Assembly: GCA_035235625.1 (NCBI GenBank)
Contig: CP141145.1
Location: 33,460,668 to 33,524,667, forward strand
DNA: 64,000 bases
Direction: 5' to 3'
Source of the DNA: Saururus chinensis
Lineage: Eukaryota > Streptophyta > Magnoliopsida > Piperales > Saururaceae
The notes under the pieces are model-generated. The model was not told the origin of the DNA. It saw only the letters and a list, made by a program, of their open reading frames with translations, and did no database searches. Shown piece after piece: positions 1-12,387 of the stretch. The first letter of the stretch is position 1. Every line of letters starts with the position of its first letter. Both the position numbers and the translations under genes were made by a program.

Positions 1-418
1 ATTTAAAAGAGCAAATATATGCATAGTATGACAAAAATATAGGACAAAAATAAGTTCTAAACTAATTAGTTATATAAAATCTATATTTTTCTTTGGTTAC
101 AAGGTTATGCTATTGGAGAAATCATTATTATATTTTAAGTCTCTTAAATTTTAAATATATTAAGAGCTTATTTAGAAAGATAATATAGACATAATAGGAC
201 AAAAAACTATGACAAACATCAATTCTAAACCAATTAGGACTATAAAATCTATATATATTTTTGTGGCTATAAGGTTATACTTATTAAATAAATCATTGTA
301 ATAGTTCAAATTTATTGAATTCTAATTTAATTAAAAGTTTATTTAAAAGGGTAATATTAGTATAACATAGCAAAAGTCTTTGTCTCTTTCTCCCTTTAAT
401 AATAATTTAAATATTTAT
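1..418 (-). mobile_element. Helitron remnant, running off the left edge
   Basis: Read on the minus strand, this stretch matches the Helitron at 52983-53818. It starts near 418 with a diverged ATTATTAAAG end, followed by the same blocks in the same order (stretches resembling 'tttgtcat..tatacc..attgccctt', 'cttaattaatttagaa', 'agtataaccttgtagccac', 'cctaattggtttagaa'). At least two blocks are repeated in tandem, as in the other copy. No coding capacity is visible, so it is a non-autonomous copy. The 3' hairpin end lies outside the window. The homology is seen directly; the Helitron name rests on the better-preserved copy. Confidence 0.65.
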
Positions 419-1365
419 GTAATAAAATTAAATAAGAAAAAATTAACATGAGCCTTGGCTCGTAGTTGTATGTGAGGCAGGGCATCACCAATTGTTGGAT
501 TGAGCATGTTATTCAAAAGCAATTGTGTTATTGGATTTCGATTTGATGACCTGTGATGCCCTAGCTCTTAGAGTCATGCGTTAAGGGGACTCAATCAAAT
601 AAATAATTACTTAACAATGATTCTCATCTTACTTTTCATTAAATTTAATAAGATTTATTACGCCAATAAGATAAGTTTGTGTTTATTTTTTTAAATTTTA
701 ACTACAATTTATATTACTTTAAAATAATAAATTTAAAATTTTTACTCAAACTAACATTTTTTAGCTGATTCCAAGTTTTGAGTTTTAAGACACTCCAAAA
801 GGGTACAAAGCTACAATGTTTCACACATGATCCATATTATGTAGGCAGCCCTGCTTACTCTTAAGACTCTTATGAAAACAATAAATCATCCAAATGGAGC
901 TTTGGAACCCACAGAAGTATTCCATCTAGCATCAATCACTGAGACTATTTTTTTTTAATTTCTTTATTTCTCACTTCAAATAATTGATTCTTTGTATTTA
1001 TTTCTTTTCAAAATTTTGTAAATATGTTCTCTGTATTTTCTCCTTTGGTTTTAGATATAAAAATCACATTTTTTTTCTTTTGATTTGACGTTATTCAATT
1101 TTCATCACTTTACGTGCTTTTAATTTTTTTTTCAAAACATTATTTAGCTTTTCAAAATATGTGAAAATGAAATTCTCCTTTATATTTTTATCAAAAGAAA
1201 TTGTGAATTATGTATTTGAATTTCATTCCCAGATCTAATAACCCAGGTTCACGCCTTGGTTGTCCCCCTGGACTTGATCCCACATTAAGCCTTTTGATTT
1301 GTAAGATGACACAATTCTTTTCCAACATGAAATTTGAAGATGATAATTAGGTCTACTCAATTATT
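419..1365. other. AT-rich spacer, nothing recognised
   Basis: No open frame of substance and no family I recognise. Several T-rich runs lie at 950-1200. Confidence 0.6.
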
Positions 1366-1554
1366 GATATTTAAATGTGCCTACTTACAATGAGCCTAAA
1401 ACTAGCTCTCTATTGCAGTTGGGTGCATTTCAGTGAAAATCAGTTGTAGCCGGGGTTGCCTTTAAAGGCTGACTGACTATACTTGGTTTTGACGGCCACA
1501 TGCCCACCTAACTTACAATAGAGGGCTCGTTGCATGTGGGTGCATCTAAATATC
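1366..1554. mobile_element. MITE-like element with long imperfect terminal inverted repeats
   Basis: The left end GATATTTAAATGTGCCTAC is answered on the other strand by GATATTTAGATGCACCCAC. The inverted similarity continues inward through 'AAcGAGCC' and 'CTCTATTG' for about 60 bases per side. The 189-bp length, lack of coding capacity and foldback structure fit a miniature inverted-repeat element. I could not define a clear target-site duplication, so the superfamily is open. Confidence 0.6.
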
Positions 1555-2996
<1,442 letters not shown>

Positions 2997-3050
2997 GGTA
3001 GTGAGCTGGAGCCCGTTACCACAGCAACTAGGGGGCTCCAGCTCACTACC
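2997..3050. repeat. perfect 18-bp inverted repeat, 18-nt loop
   Basis: The left arm GGTAGTGAGCTGGAGCCC (2997-3014) is exactly complementary to the right arm at 3033-3050. A smaller inverted repeat (AGCTAC...GTAGCT) lies just upstream at about 2971-2990. This part is less AT-rich than its surroundings. It could be a MITE end, a rearrangement junction or a transcribed hairpin; nothing decides among these. Confidence 0.85.
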
Positions 3051-3535
3051 AAGTTTGAAGCTATAACCTTAAGTATATTATTAATTAATTACCAAAAAGA
3101 TAAGGATATTATTATACCACTTTCTCTATAAACATCAGCTTACAGTAATTTTTATGGTAAAAAAAAATAGAATATAAATATAATTTTTCTTACTTAAATT
3201 GATGTTTAGTTTCGTGTCCTCACGTGAACGAGTAGTCCATCCATTGGCCAATGCAGCTGCAAGTCACAACACTAAATGCACTTTTGACTTAAAACCATAC
3301 ATATGCACTTCAATGACAAAGCCAAATCTTCCCTACCCAATTGCTGGAATCAACAAAGAGCCAAGGACAACATAAATTCAAAAGGCAAGGGGCCGGATCC
3401 AATAATAAAGAAGATGCTGCCAACGTAGGTGCAGAACCCAACTTTCATTGACAGAACCAAATACAAACGTTGCGGGAATGGGTGGACGCCAAAGGAACAC
3501 TAGCATCAGGTTTTCAAAGCAAATGATACATCCTT
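3051..3535. other. 3' flank of the aquaporin gene
   Basis: Contains the presumed 3' untranslated region of the minus-strand aquaporin. No other gene seen. Confidence 0.6.
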
Positions 3536-4568
3536 TTAAAAGTCGGCGGAGGGGAGCGGCTCATGGCTGTTCTGGCCGATGAAGAAGGTGTCGTAAATAA
3601 TGGCAGCCAGTCCGCCTCCGATGAGCGGGCCCAGCCAGTAGACCCAGTGGTTCGTCCAGGTCCAGCTGACGACTGCCGGGCCGAAGGACACGGCCGGGTT
3701 CATGGACGCGCCGTCGAAGGCACCGCCGGCCAAGATGTTGGCCCCCACGATGAAGCCGATGGCGATCGGTGCAATCACCCCAAGGCTGCCCTTCTTTGGG
3801 TCCACAGCCGTGGCGTAGACTGTGTAGACAAGGCCGAAGGTCATCACGATCTCAAACACCAGAGCATTCCATACGCTCACGTCCGATGACAAAGAGAAAG
3901 CTGCTGTTTTCTGCATTAATCACACATTTTTCATTAAGCAACCCATGTTATTATATCAACTAAATTAGCCCTGTGCCCACGTAAAGAATGATACTTACCA
4001 GGCCGCCAGTGGCGAATTTGAGAAGGGCACAAGCAACGACGGAGCCAAGCAGCTGGGCAATCCAGTAGAGAATCCCCCTCAGCAAGGTTATGTTGCCACC
4101 CAAGAACGCGCCGAAAGTGACAGCCGGGTTGACGTGCCCACCGGAGATATTGGCACCTACGGAGACCGCCACGAAGAGCGCAAAGGCGTGGGCCAGCGCG
4201 GCGGCCACTAGGCCAGCCGGGGTGCTGGCGCCGTCGCTTGTTAACTTGTCTGCCAACAATCAAACAACAATTATTTAAACAAAGCACGACCATGCAGTTG
4301 CCTACACTAGAACCCATTCTGTAACACTGTAGGATAGCCTAGACGTATCTTTTGATGTCTCTTTGGCCTAACAACAAAAGCAGCTCTAAATGTTGAACAG
4401 GAAAACTGATCTATAAATGTAAGTAGTGTCCTTACTGAAAGCCATGCCAGAGCCTTCGCCGGCGAAGACGAAGATGAGCATGCTGAAGAACTCGGCCAAG
4501 GCGGCCTTGAGGGCATCGGGGTGGCTGGCCTCCCCCGGAGCTCCTATGGCAATCCTGCTGATCGGCAT
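3536..4568 (-). CDS. TIP1: tonoplast intrinsic protein, TIP1 (gamma-TIP) aquaporin
   Basis: A channel for water, and in this subfamily also urea and hydrogen peroxide, in the vacuolar membrane. Exons on the minus strand are 4568-4436, 4249-3999 and 3910-3536, with introns GT-AG. Joined, they give 252 aa, the usual TIP1 length. The start MPISRIAIG is typical of TIP1. Both NPA boxes are present (residues 85-87 and 199-201), with six membrane spans in the usual order. His65 in 'LAHAF' and the Val after the second NPA fit the TIP1 selectivity filter. The first intron interrupts the codon after 'GSGMAF', a conserved TIP position. Third positions are GC-rich, unlike the flanking AT-rich DNA. No breaks are seen. 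Assignment to TIP1 is confident; the isoform number is not. Confidence 0.96.
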
Positions 4569-4653
4569 TTTTTGGGATCTCCGGCACCAAGTTTTTTCAA
4601 TGGTTCACTAGCTATCTTTGTTGCACCTCTACAATGTTCCCCTCTGTGGCAAG

Positions 4654-4661
4654 TTTATATA
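4654..4661 (-). promoter_or_regulatory. TATA box candidate for TIP1
   Basis: TATATAAA on the minus strand, about 85 bases upstream of the TIP1 start codon, a normal spacing for a plant core promoter with a short leader. Confidence 0.6.
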
Positions 4662-5919
4662 ACCGGCGCAACGATTGTTTTACCGGTTATAGCCCATCCC
4701 CTGCAGGCCCCACAGATTTAATTTACGAGGAAAGAAATCGGCCTTTTCTGCAATTCCTACTGGGGCCCACAAAGGGGCGGACCTCCACTCCACCATGCGC
4801 TTGCCAAGTGTACGGCTGGATAGAGCTGACAGTGAATCTGATGTACGAAGTCGCATGAGGAGGAAATTCGATCGCCGACCATGTGATTTTGTTTTTGTCT
4901 ATGTGGGCCATGTGGTGGAGCCCAGATAAACATGCTAGTTCAAATTTGGGCCATGCATTCGGAGGGATATGAAGCCGAGCAATTGGCACTAGCTCAAAGG
5001 GGCCCACCAGTCCTTTTCGGTGGAGGACTTCAAATTCTATTTGGCAAGATCCCAAGAGGATGTGGGCTCCACTAGTGAGTTTATAATTTAATGAATTAAG
5101 GGTTTAAAAGCTTATTAAATCCACTTAATTTTATCAGAACGAGCAGATTTTTTAGCTTTATCTAGAACTTTCTCTGTAATTCCGGAATAATTGCCCTATT
5201 CTCCCGTGGCCCGCGTTCCACGGATGTCTGGTTGTGGACCCCCGGGCAACCGACCAGACCGGCCTGAAAACCAAATAATCGGCTATTAAGTCGGTAGCTT
5301 AATTAGCTCCACAAGACCCATTCAACATGAACTAAAATTCCCCTAATTTGTCATTAACTTGAGTCAACAGAAACCACGTGAGAGAGACAGAGAGCTAGTC
5401 AATTGCATCACCCAAAACGTCACTAGTAGGGATAGAGCTGGCAGCAACTCCTATGCCTTTGCCAGCCAATTGTTCTTTGCCCTGTGGCCTCAGGATGAAT
5501 CAAAAGAATAACGAGATTATTGGCTAATCCGCTTTTGATAATTATTGTTAAGGAGTACCTAATCCCCCATAAGCCATTACTTCAATTTTATAATTAAAAC
5601 ATGCTAACAATTGTTGATGGAGTTAAGTGAGACGTGTGGCTGAGATACATTCGGAAGCTAATCAAATGATTAATTGTCACCGACCATGAGATTCGCACAA
5701 TCGTTTTGTTTTGTGACGTCTCTACACTTACTATAGTTTATAAAACATACTCTATGTTTTAGTTTGATTATTTTTCTTGTCCAGGAATTTTTAAGACTAA
5801 ACGTGCATCTGCCCCACTTTTAATCTATGCCTTCAATTTCTATGGCAGAATTAATATTAGAAAATGATACTTTTTTTGTTTCATATTAATAATTATATTT
5901 AAAATAATACTAATTTTTA
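4662..5919. other. TIP1 upstream region and spacer
   Basis: Upstream sequence of TIP1. It includes a short GC-rich patch near 5210-5270 and otherwise AT-rich DNA. I recognise no gene in it. Confidence 0.5.
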
Positions 5920-6780
5920 TTAAATGATGAAATTCAAAGCTAATGTTACATAATTTTCCCCCGATATAAATTTTATCCAATATTTAGGCTTCCATCCAAC
6001 AAAGTAACGAAGATACATCTCTATAGTTCTATAGACTATCTCTATTTGTCCATCAAATTGAGGATGGTTGGTAGAGCTATAATTGAATTTTGTACCATTC
6101 AAATGGAATAACTCTTTCCAAAAAGAACTTGTAAAGATAGGATCTCTATCATACAATACAACTTGAAAACACTATAAAAAAATGCTCTAGCCACTCCTTG
6201 TGCTGTGTATGGATGTATCAGTGGGATAAAATGTGCATATTTTCTCAGCCTGTTAACCATAAAAAAGATAACTATTTTGCCTTAGAATTAGGCAATCCAT
6301 CAATGAAATTCACATATATATCTTCGCAAATTTGATTAGGAATGGGTAAGGATTGCATAAGGCCACCACAGGAAAGAGTCTCATGTTTATGATGCTGACA
6401 TGTGTCACACTATTTAATAAATTTTTTAAAATTCCCTTTCATGCCAATCCAATGGAAAACTTGCCCAAGTAATAAAGGGTTTTCTTAAAACCTTCATTCA
6501 GTGCATCCATGGAATTGATCAAGTACATCATAAATTAATACGGAAGGAAGGTGAATTCTTCCCCTTATAAACAATGAGATTTTCTTTTACCTCTGATGGT
6601 GCCCATAGTGTGTCGTCCCTTTCTTGATTGTGAATGCATTGTAAATAAATGCCTCTTCATTTTCCTTCCTAATAGGGTCTAACCAATGGGAAGTGGTATA
6701 GATATGGCTGAATATTCTCCTTGATTTTCTCTATTTTCTTCTCTACGTGATATTGCAAGATATTATTTTTTAAATACTCA
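5920..6780 (-). pseudogene. Ty3/gypsy integrase remnant
   Basis: Minus-strand translation gives, in order, an integrase zinc-finger region (FHWIGMKGNF..., an in-frame stop, then CDTCQHHKHETLSCGG and LPIPNQICEDIYVNFIDGLP), then the catalytic-core end (DRDPIFTSSFWKELF, NHPQFDGQIEIVYRTIEMYLR). These are hallmark segments of Ty3/gypsy integrases. Frames shift and stops occur, so it is dead. No LTRs are visible nearby, and the 5' limit near 6780 is approximate. Confidence 0.85.
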
Positions 6781-8242
6781 ACCACTTAATTGAACTAAAT
6801 AGAGTTATTAATATAAAATAAATTTTTTTATTAAATGAAACTATTAATATAGAATAAAGAGAGTAATATTATATCTATGGCAGGTTCTTGTTGGAGAACG
6901 AAAAATAGATTGTGAGGCTCGTTTTCATTATCCAACAAAAGTACATCTCACGCCAACTAAGCAGTACATGCATTTGGTGTACAAATTCCTTGTATACTTA
7001 TAAGTTTTTATTAATATTTTTGGAGAACAAAACTTGTTTCATGTGAGAATAAAACGTACCTTTTCTGCTGATTGATTCCAACTAAGGCATGCAGTCTAAG
7101 TAATGATACACACGCTCTTAGCACAAAAAATGCTTGCAACACGCTTGCAATAATGTGTGGAATTCACTTATGAGACCCTGAATGAGAAAAAGGTATTCAG
7201 TGGAACCCATCTATCGTGTGGTTGTGCATATGTCCGGATAAACTTAATTTTTTCTTAATTTACTATTTTTAAATACATATAAATTAGTTAAACATGTCAT
7301 TTATTAAGTGGGTATATTTACCACATGGCCCATAAAATGGTTTTACTAAATAATTTTTCCGTGAGCCGGTGAATTATTACATGCTACTAACATCAGTGTA
7401 TGCGCACATAACTTTTTTTAAAGTAACACTCCCTTTGTCCTAGAATAATTATATTTAATTAAAAATATAAAATGAACCAGAATTAGTACATATTTTACTC
7501 TAGGATGGAGGGAATAATTCCCTTAGATGCCTTAATGCTATAATTTAATAATACTGCATTATCCTCGATGTCTAATGAGCATACTTAAACAGATGTTTGG
7601 TTGATGAAATAGTTAATTTTTCTTGTCGTTCTCAAAACTTTCTTGTTTTTTTGTGTGTCTGCTTTCAATTTTCTTTTACTAATGGCCAATTCATGTGTTC
7701 ATCGGTTTATACATCAAACATAAAACAGTGGGGGCTCTCCTTTTGAGCTTATCTAAAATGGGCAAACAAGTGTGCATCATGTGAACGGTAGTTCCAGTGG
7801 GCCATTTCCTGCCCCTTAAAAGATCAGCTGCTTCGCATTATAGTATCTCCCTCATTCGGCACTTTGAAGGCATATTATCCACTTTTTCACAAGTGGTGAA
7901 GCTTTGGAGTTTTTCACTTAACATGATTCGACTAGTTCAGTTGATGTTATGTGCGGTTTGCAAACGAAAGGCTGAGATGTAAATGAGAATGGAGTATGAC
8001 ATTGGGGCCGTAGACCGTGTAATTGACACTTTGGTGTTGTAAGTTGTAATCAGTTGGTGAAAATTTGTCAGCCGTGGATCACTTAAAATTAATGGTACAT
8101 GTATTTGTTAAATTTTTTTTAATAAATTTGTGTGATAATACTTATACCGTTGATTTATTGATTTCGGTTAATCAACGGCCACCAAACCTTTACCTGCTGC
8201 TGTGATCACGACTTTAGTATTGTAGAATTGTTGCACATGTAC
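6781..8242. other. AT-rich spacer, nothing recognised
   Basis: No coding signal I trust. A 61-codon open frame at 7797-7982 has no recognisable features and no gene structure around it. Confidence 0.5.
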
Positions 8243-10352
8243 ATCGATATTGCTTCTCTAATGGAGTGATTTTGCTCCACTAATTGAGCGATATTGATAT
8301 ACCAATGGAGCGATATTGATACACAAATTTAGCGATATTTATACACTAATAGAGCGATTTTGCTACACTAATGGAGTGATATTGTTACACAAATGGAGCG
8401 ATATTGCTATACTAATGGAGCGATATTGTTACACAAATGGAGCGATATTGCTCAATTGATGGAGGGATATAGCTCCACTAATGGAGCAATATTGCTCTAC
8501 TAATGAAACGATATTACTCCACTAATGTAGCGATATTACTACATGAATTGAGTGATATTGCTCCACTAATAAATTGATATTGTTCCTCTAATATAGCGAT
8601 ATTGCTCTACTAATGGAGCTATATTGATATATTAGTTGAGCGATATTGCTCTAGTAATAGAGCGATTTTGCTACACTAATGCAGCGATATTGCTACACAC
8701 TGGAAGCAGTATTGCTACATTAATGGAGCGATATTGTTACCCTAATGGAGTAATATTGCTCCACTAGTGGCGTGATATTGCTACACTAATGGAGCGATTT
8801 TGCTGCACTAATAAAACGATATTGCTCTACTAATGGAGTGTTATTGCTACACTAATGGAGCGATATTACTCAACTAATAGAGCAATATTAGTCTACTAAT
8901 GTAGCGATATTGTTACACCAATGGAGCGATACTACTCAACTAATGGAGCGATATTGCTACATTAATGGAGCAATGTTGCTATACTAATGCAGTGATATTA
9001 CTCCACTAATGAAGCGATATTGCTCCACTAATGGAGCGATATTGCTCTACTAATGGAGCGATATTGGTACACTAATGGAGCGATATTGCTTAACTGATGG
9101 AGCGATATTGCTACACTAATGGAGCGATATTTCTCAACTGATGGAGCGATATTGCTCCACTGATGGAGCGATATTGCTCCACTAATTGTACGATATTGCT
9201 ACACTAATGGAGCGATATTGCTCCACTGATGGAGCGATATTGATATACTAATGGAGCGATATTACTCTACTAATGGAGTTATATTGCTACACGAATGGAT
9301 CGATATTGTTCCTCTAATGGAGCGATATTGCTCCACTAATGGAGCGATATTGATATACTAATGGAGCAATATTGCTCTGCTAATGGAGCGATATTGTTAT
9401 AGTAATGGAGCGATATTGCTACATAAGCGAAGCAATATTGCTACACTGATGGAGCGATATTACTCTACTAATGGAGTGATATTACTCTACTAATGGTGCG
9501 ATATTGCTCTACTAATGGTGCGATATTACTACACCAATAGAGCGATATTGCTGCACTCATAAAACGATATTGCTCCACTAATGGTGCGTTATTCCTAGAC
9601 TAATGGAGCGATATTACTCTACTAATGTAGCGATATTGTTATACCAATGGAGCGATATGGCTCCACTAATGGAGCGATATTTCTCCACTAATGGAGCGAT
9701 AATGATATACTAATGGAGCAATATTGCTCCAAGAATGGAGCAATATTGCTACACTAATGGAGTAATATTGCTACATTAATGGAGCGATATTGATATACTA
9801 ATTAAGCGATATTGATACACTAATTAAGCGATATTGCTCTACTAATGGAGCGATATTGCTACACCAATGTAGTGATATTGCTACACTAATTTAGCGATAT
9901 TGCTACACTAATTTAGCGATATTGATTTACTAATAGGGCGATATTGCTACACTAATGGAGTGATATTGCTACACTAATGCAACGATATTACTCAACTAAT
10001 TAAGCGATATTGCATCACTAATAGAGCGATATTGCTCCACTAAAGGAGCGATATTGATATACTAATGGAGCGATATTGCTACACGAATAGAGCAATATTG
10101 CTCCACTAATGGAGAGATGTTGCTACACGAATGGAGCAATATTGCTCCACTAATGGATCGATATTGCTCTTCTAATGGAGCGATTTTGCTGCACTAATAA
10201 AACGATATTGCTCCGCTAATGGAGCGTTATTGCTACACTAATGGAGCGATAATGCTACACTAATTTAGCGGTATTGATACACTAATTGAGCGATATTGTT
10301 ACACTAATGGAGCGATATTGCTCCACTAATGAAGCGATAATGCTATACTAAT
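8243..10352. repeat. tandem array of a 22-bp near-palindromic unit, about 96 copies
   Basis: About 2.1 kb of head-to-tail, slightly diverged units of 22 bases. Each has the core GGAGCGATATTGCTCC (second half often GCTACA) joined by a 6-base linker close to ACTAAT. The core is a 16-bp inverted repeat with one G/T mispair. Some units are perfect palindromes, for example GGAGCAATATTGCTCC at 9715-9730. Period and orientation hold throughout, with point differences scattered across units. There is no coding capacity and no unique spacer sequence. The unit is much shorter than the classical 150-180 bp plant satellites. Confidence 0.95.
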
Positions 10353-11589
10353 AGACTGCCAATTGTCAGATTTGAGTGCCACCCCACCACTGTGTCTACC
10401 AATCCCGTCCTCCGCCCTAATTTCAGTTTAGGGATTCCGAGAATTTCCCTTGCCCTAATTTTGATTTAGGGATTTGGTTGATTGGACATTTAGATATGTT
10501 AAAGGTATGATTTTTTGTTCTTTTCTAATAAATTATTTGTGCATTTAGATCTATTGGCCAATTGTTTAAGTGTATTTATTATGATGAGATCTGTTGGCCA
10601 ATTATTTGTGCATTTAGGGATCTAGCCGTATGTCTTTATCTGAAATTGAAATTGGAAATTGGACTAAAATTGAACTAGTCATATGTTAGTAATAGTTTAA
10701 TATTTTTATCAATAGGGTAGATGTAATATTTGAAGAAGTGTATGAGAATATTTGTTGTCTTCTTTCGATAAGAGAAGAAATATGTGAAAAAGTGTATGAT
10801 TATTGTTCGTTCATATATGAGGCAATTGCTTAATCTAATTTTAGCCTCTTAGTTTTGAGATAAATACTTAATCTAATATTAATTGCTTCATTTAATTTTA
10901 GCCTCTTAGTTTTGAGATAATTGCTTAATCTAATATTAATTTAATCTATTGTTTATGAATTAAGTGCATAGAGATGGCAAAAGAAATGGTTAGATTTTTA
11001 CTTGATGATGACAGATGCATAGAAGGATTATTAATTAAAAAACCATCTATATATGATGAATTTGAGATACAAGTAGCTAGCAAGGCTAGGTGGGATCAAA
11101 GAAGATGGAAAATCACTATAAAATGTGTTATTCCAAGACCATGGTACATAGAGGCCTATCATGGTACATAACTACCAAATGACCATGCTATGAAGGTAGC
11201 TATCATATTAGGATCCCATTGTATCATGGTAACAGACTCTAATCATGGTATGTAAAACAATTTTCTTTCCATAAAGGCCACCATAAATTAGAAATCAATC
11301 TGGTAGGTATATCATTGTGCATAATTGGTGTATGTACAAGGTGTAGTTATGGGCATGTTTGGGTGGGAAGATATTCATATGTGCCCACCTTCAATGAGCT
11401 TAAAATGTGCTCACCTCTTGTATGTGATGACAAAGCAAAGGTAATAAGAGTGGGCCATCAATCATTAGCCCAAGGTCAAGAGCGTTGGTTTCTAATGATA
11501 CAAAGCATGCAGACCATTGAGGTTTGTTGCATTGCCTTAATTTTCACTTTTACTATTAATTTTGGTAAATAAAGGTGTATATTGAACTT
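10353..11589 (+). other. spacer with two orphan open frames
   Basis: Just after the array, a duplicated segment near 10414-10480 carries CCCTAA...TTAGGG inverted repeats. Two open frames follow: 10974-11171 (65 aa, MAKEMVRFLLDDDRCIEGLL...) and 11315-11572 (85 aa, with several Cys residues). I recognise neither. They could be fragments of an unidentified transposable element or chance frames. Confidence 0.4.
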
Positions 11590-12387
11590 TTATTAAATAT
11601 TGTGATAAAATTTTTTATGGAAATGATTATAATCGAATTAAGTAAGTCACTTTGTCTTTAAGATGGAATTCACTCTCTTTAAGAGTGCTTAGGACTTTTG
11701 GGTATCTGTTTCATAGGATAAGATAATTTACTACGTACTATAGGAGCATGTTCAACACAGTACATACAACGAACCATAATATGTATACTATCACAGAAAT
11801 AAAAATGGATAGAAATATAATATCAGATTAGTGCAGAAATCGTTTTCCATGACAGATGCATCTATATGTTAACGGACACATTCTTTAGTAAAAACAAACC
11901 GAACCCATTTTGGTTAATAGAAAATTAAATCAAATAAATAAAAAACCAAATTAAATATATTTATCCCAAAATTATTATTTTGTTGACCCAACCCAACCTA
12001 ACCAGTTGTGCACAAACCGAATTGAATTGAGCCGACCATACGACGGCACGCGTGTGTGGGTTAGCCCACCTAGGTGCATTGGTCTATTATGTCTCTCTCC
12101 CCACAAAAGTGGGTTGGCGCAAGGGCCTAACTTGAAAGACAAAACTAATGTCTTATATATCAACATCATTACCTTCTTTTATGCGACATTTGACTATTTA
12201 CTCTTTCAACCATTCTATATGTGTGATTCTCATTCAACACAAAGTAGACTTTCTACCATATGAGTTTGACCCACTTAAATAATATAAGTTTGAGCTACAT
12301 AAATATTATAAGTTTAGCTTATATAAATAATTTACCCACCTTAATGATATGAGCTTAACCTATTTAATATAATGCCGACTTCTAACA
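11590..12387 (-). mobile_element. Ty1/copia LTR, isolated copy
   Basis: Read on the minus strand from 12387 (TGTTAGAAGTCGGC...), this matches the 5' LTR of the copia element at 58333 along its whole length. Shared blocks include 'CAAGTTAGGCCCTTG', 'CCAACCCACTTTTGTGGGG', 'CACCTAGGTGGGCTAAC', 'CCAAAAGTCCTAAGCAC' and a TATATAAGACATTAG promoter block. No internal coding region adjoins it, so it is a solo LTR or a truncated copy. The inner end near 11590 is approximate, and I could not identify a clean target duplication. Confidence 0.8.

Noticed and set aside
3563-4317. Open frames opposite or out of frame with the aquaporin exons
   Set aside because: They are shadows of GC-rich TIP1 exons. The minus-strand exon frames carry the conserved NPA motifs.
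8243-10352. Possible CRISPR array, because of regular short repeats
   Set aside because: The repeats are contiguous 22-mers with no unique spacers and no cas genes, in a plant nuclear sequence. It is a tandem repeat.
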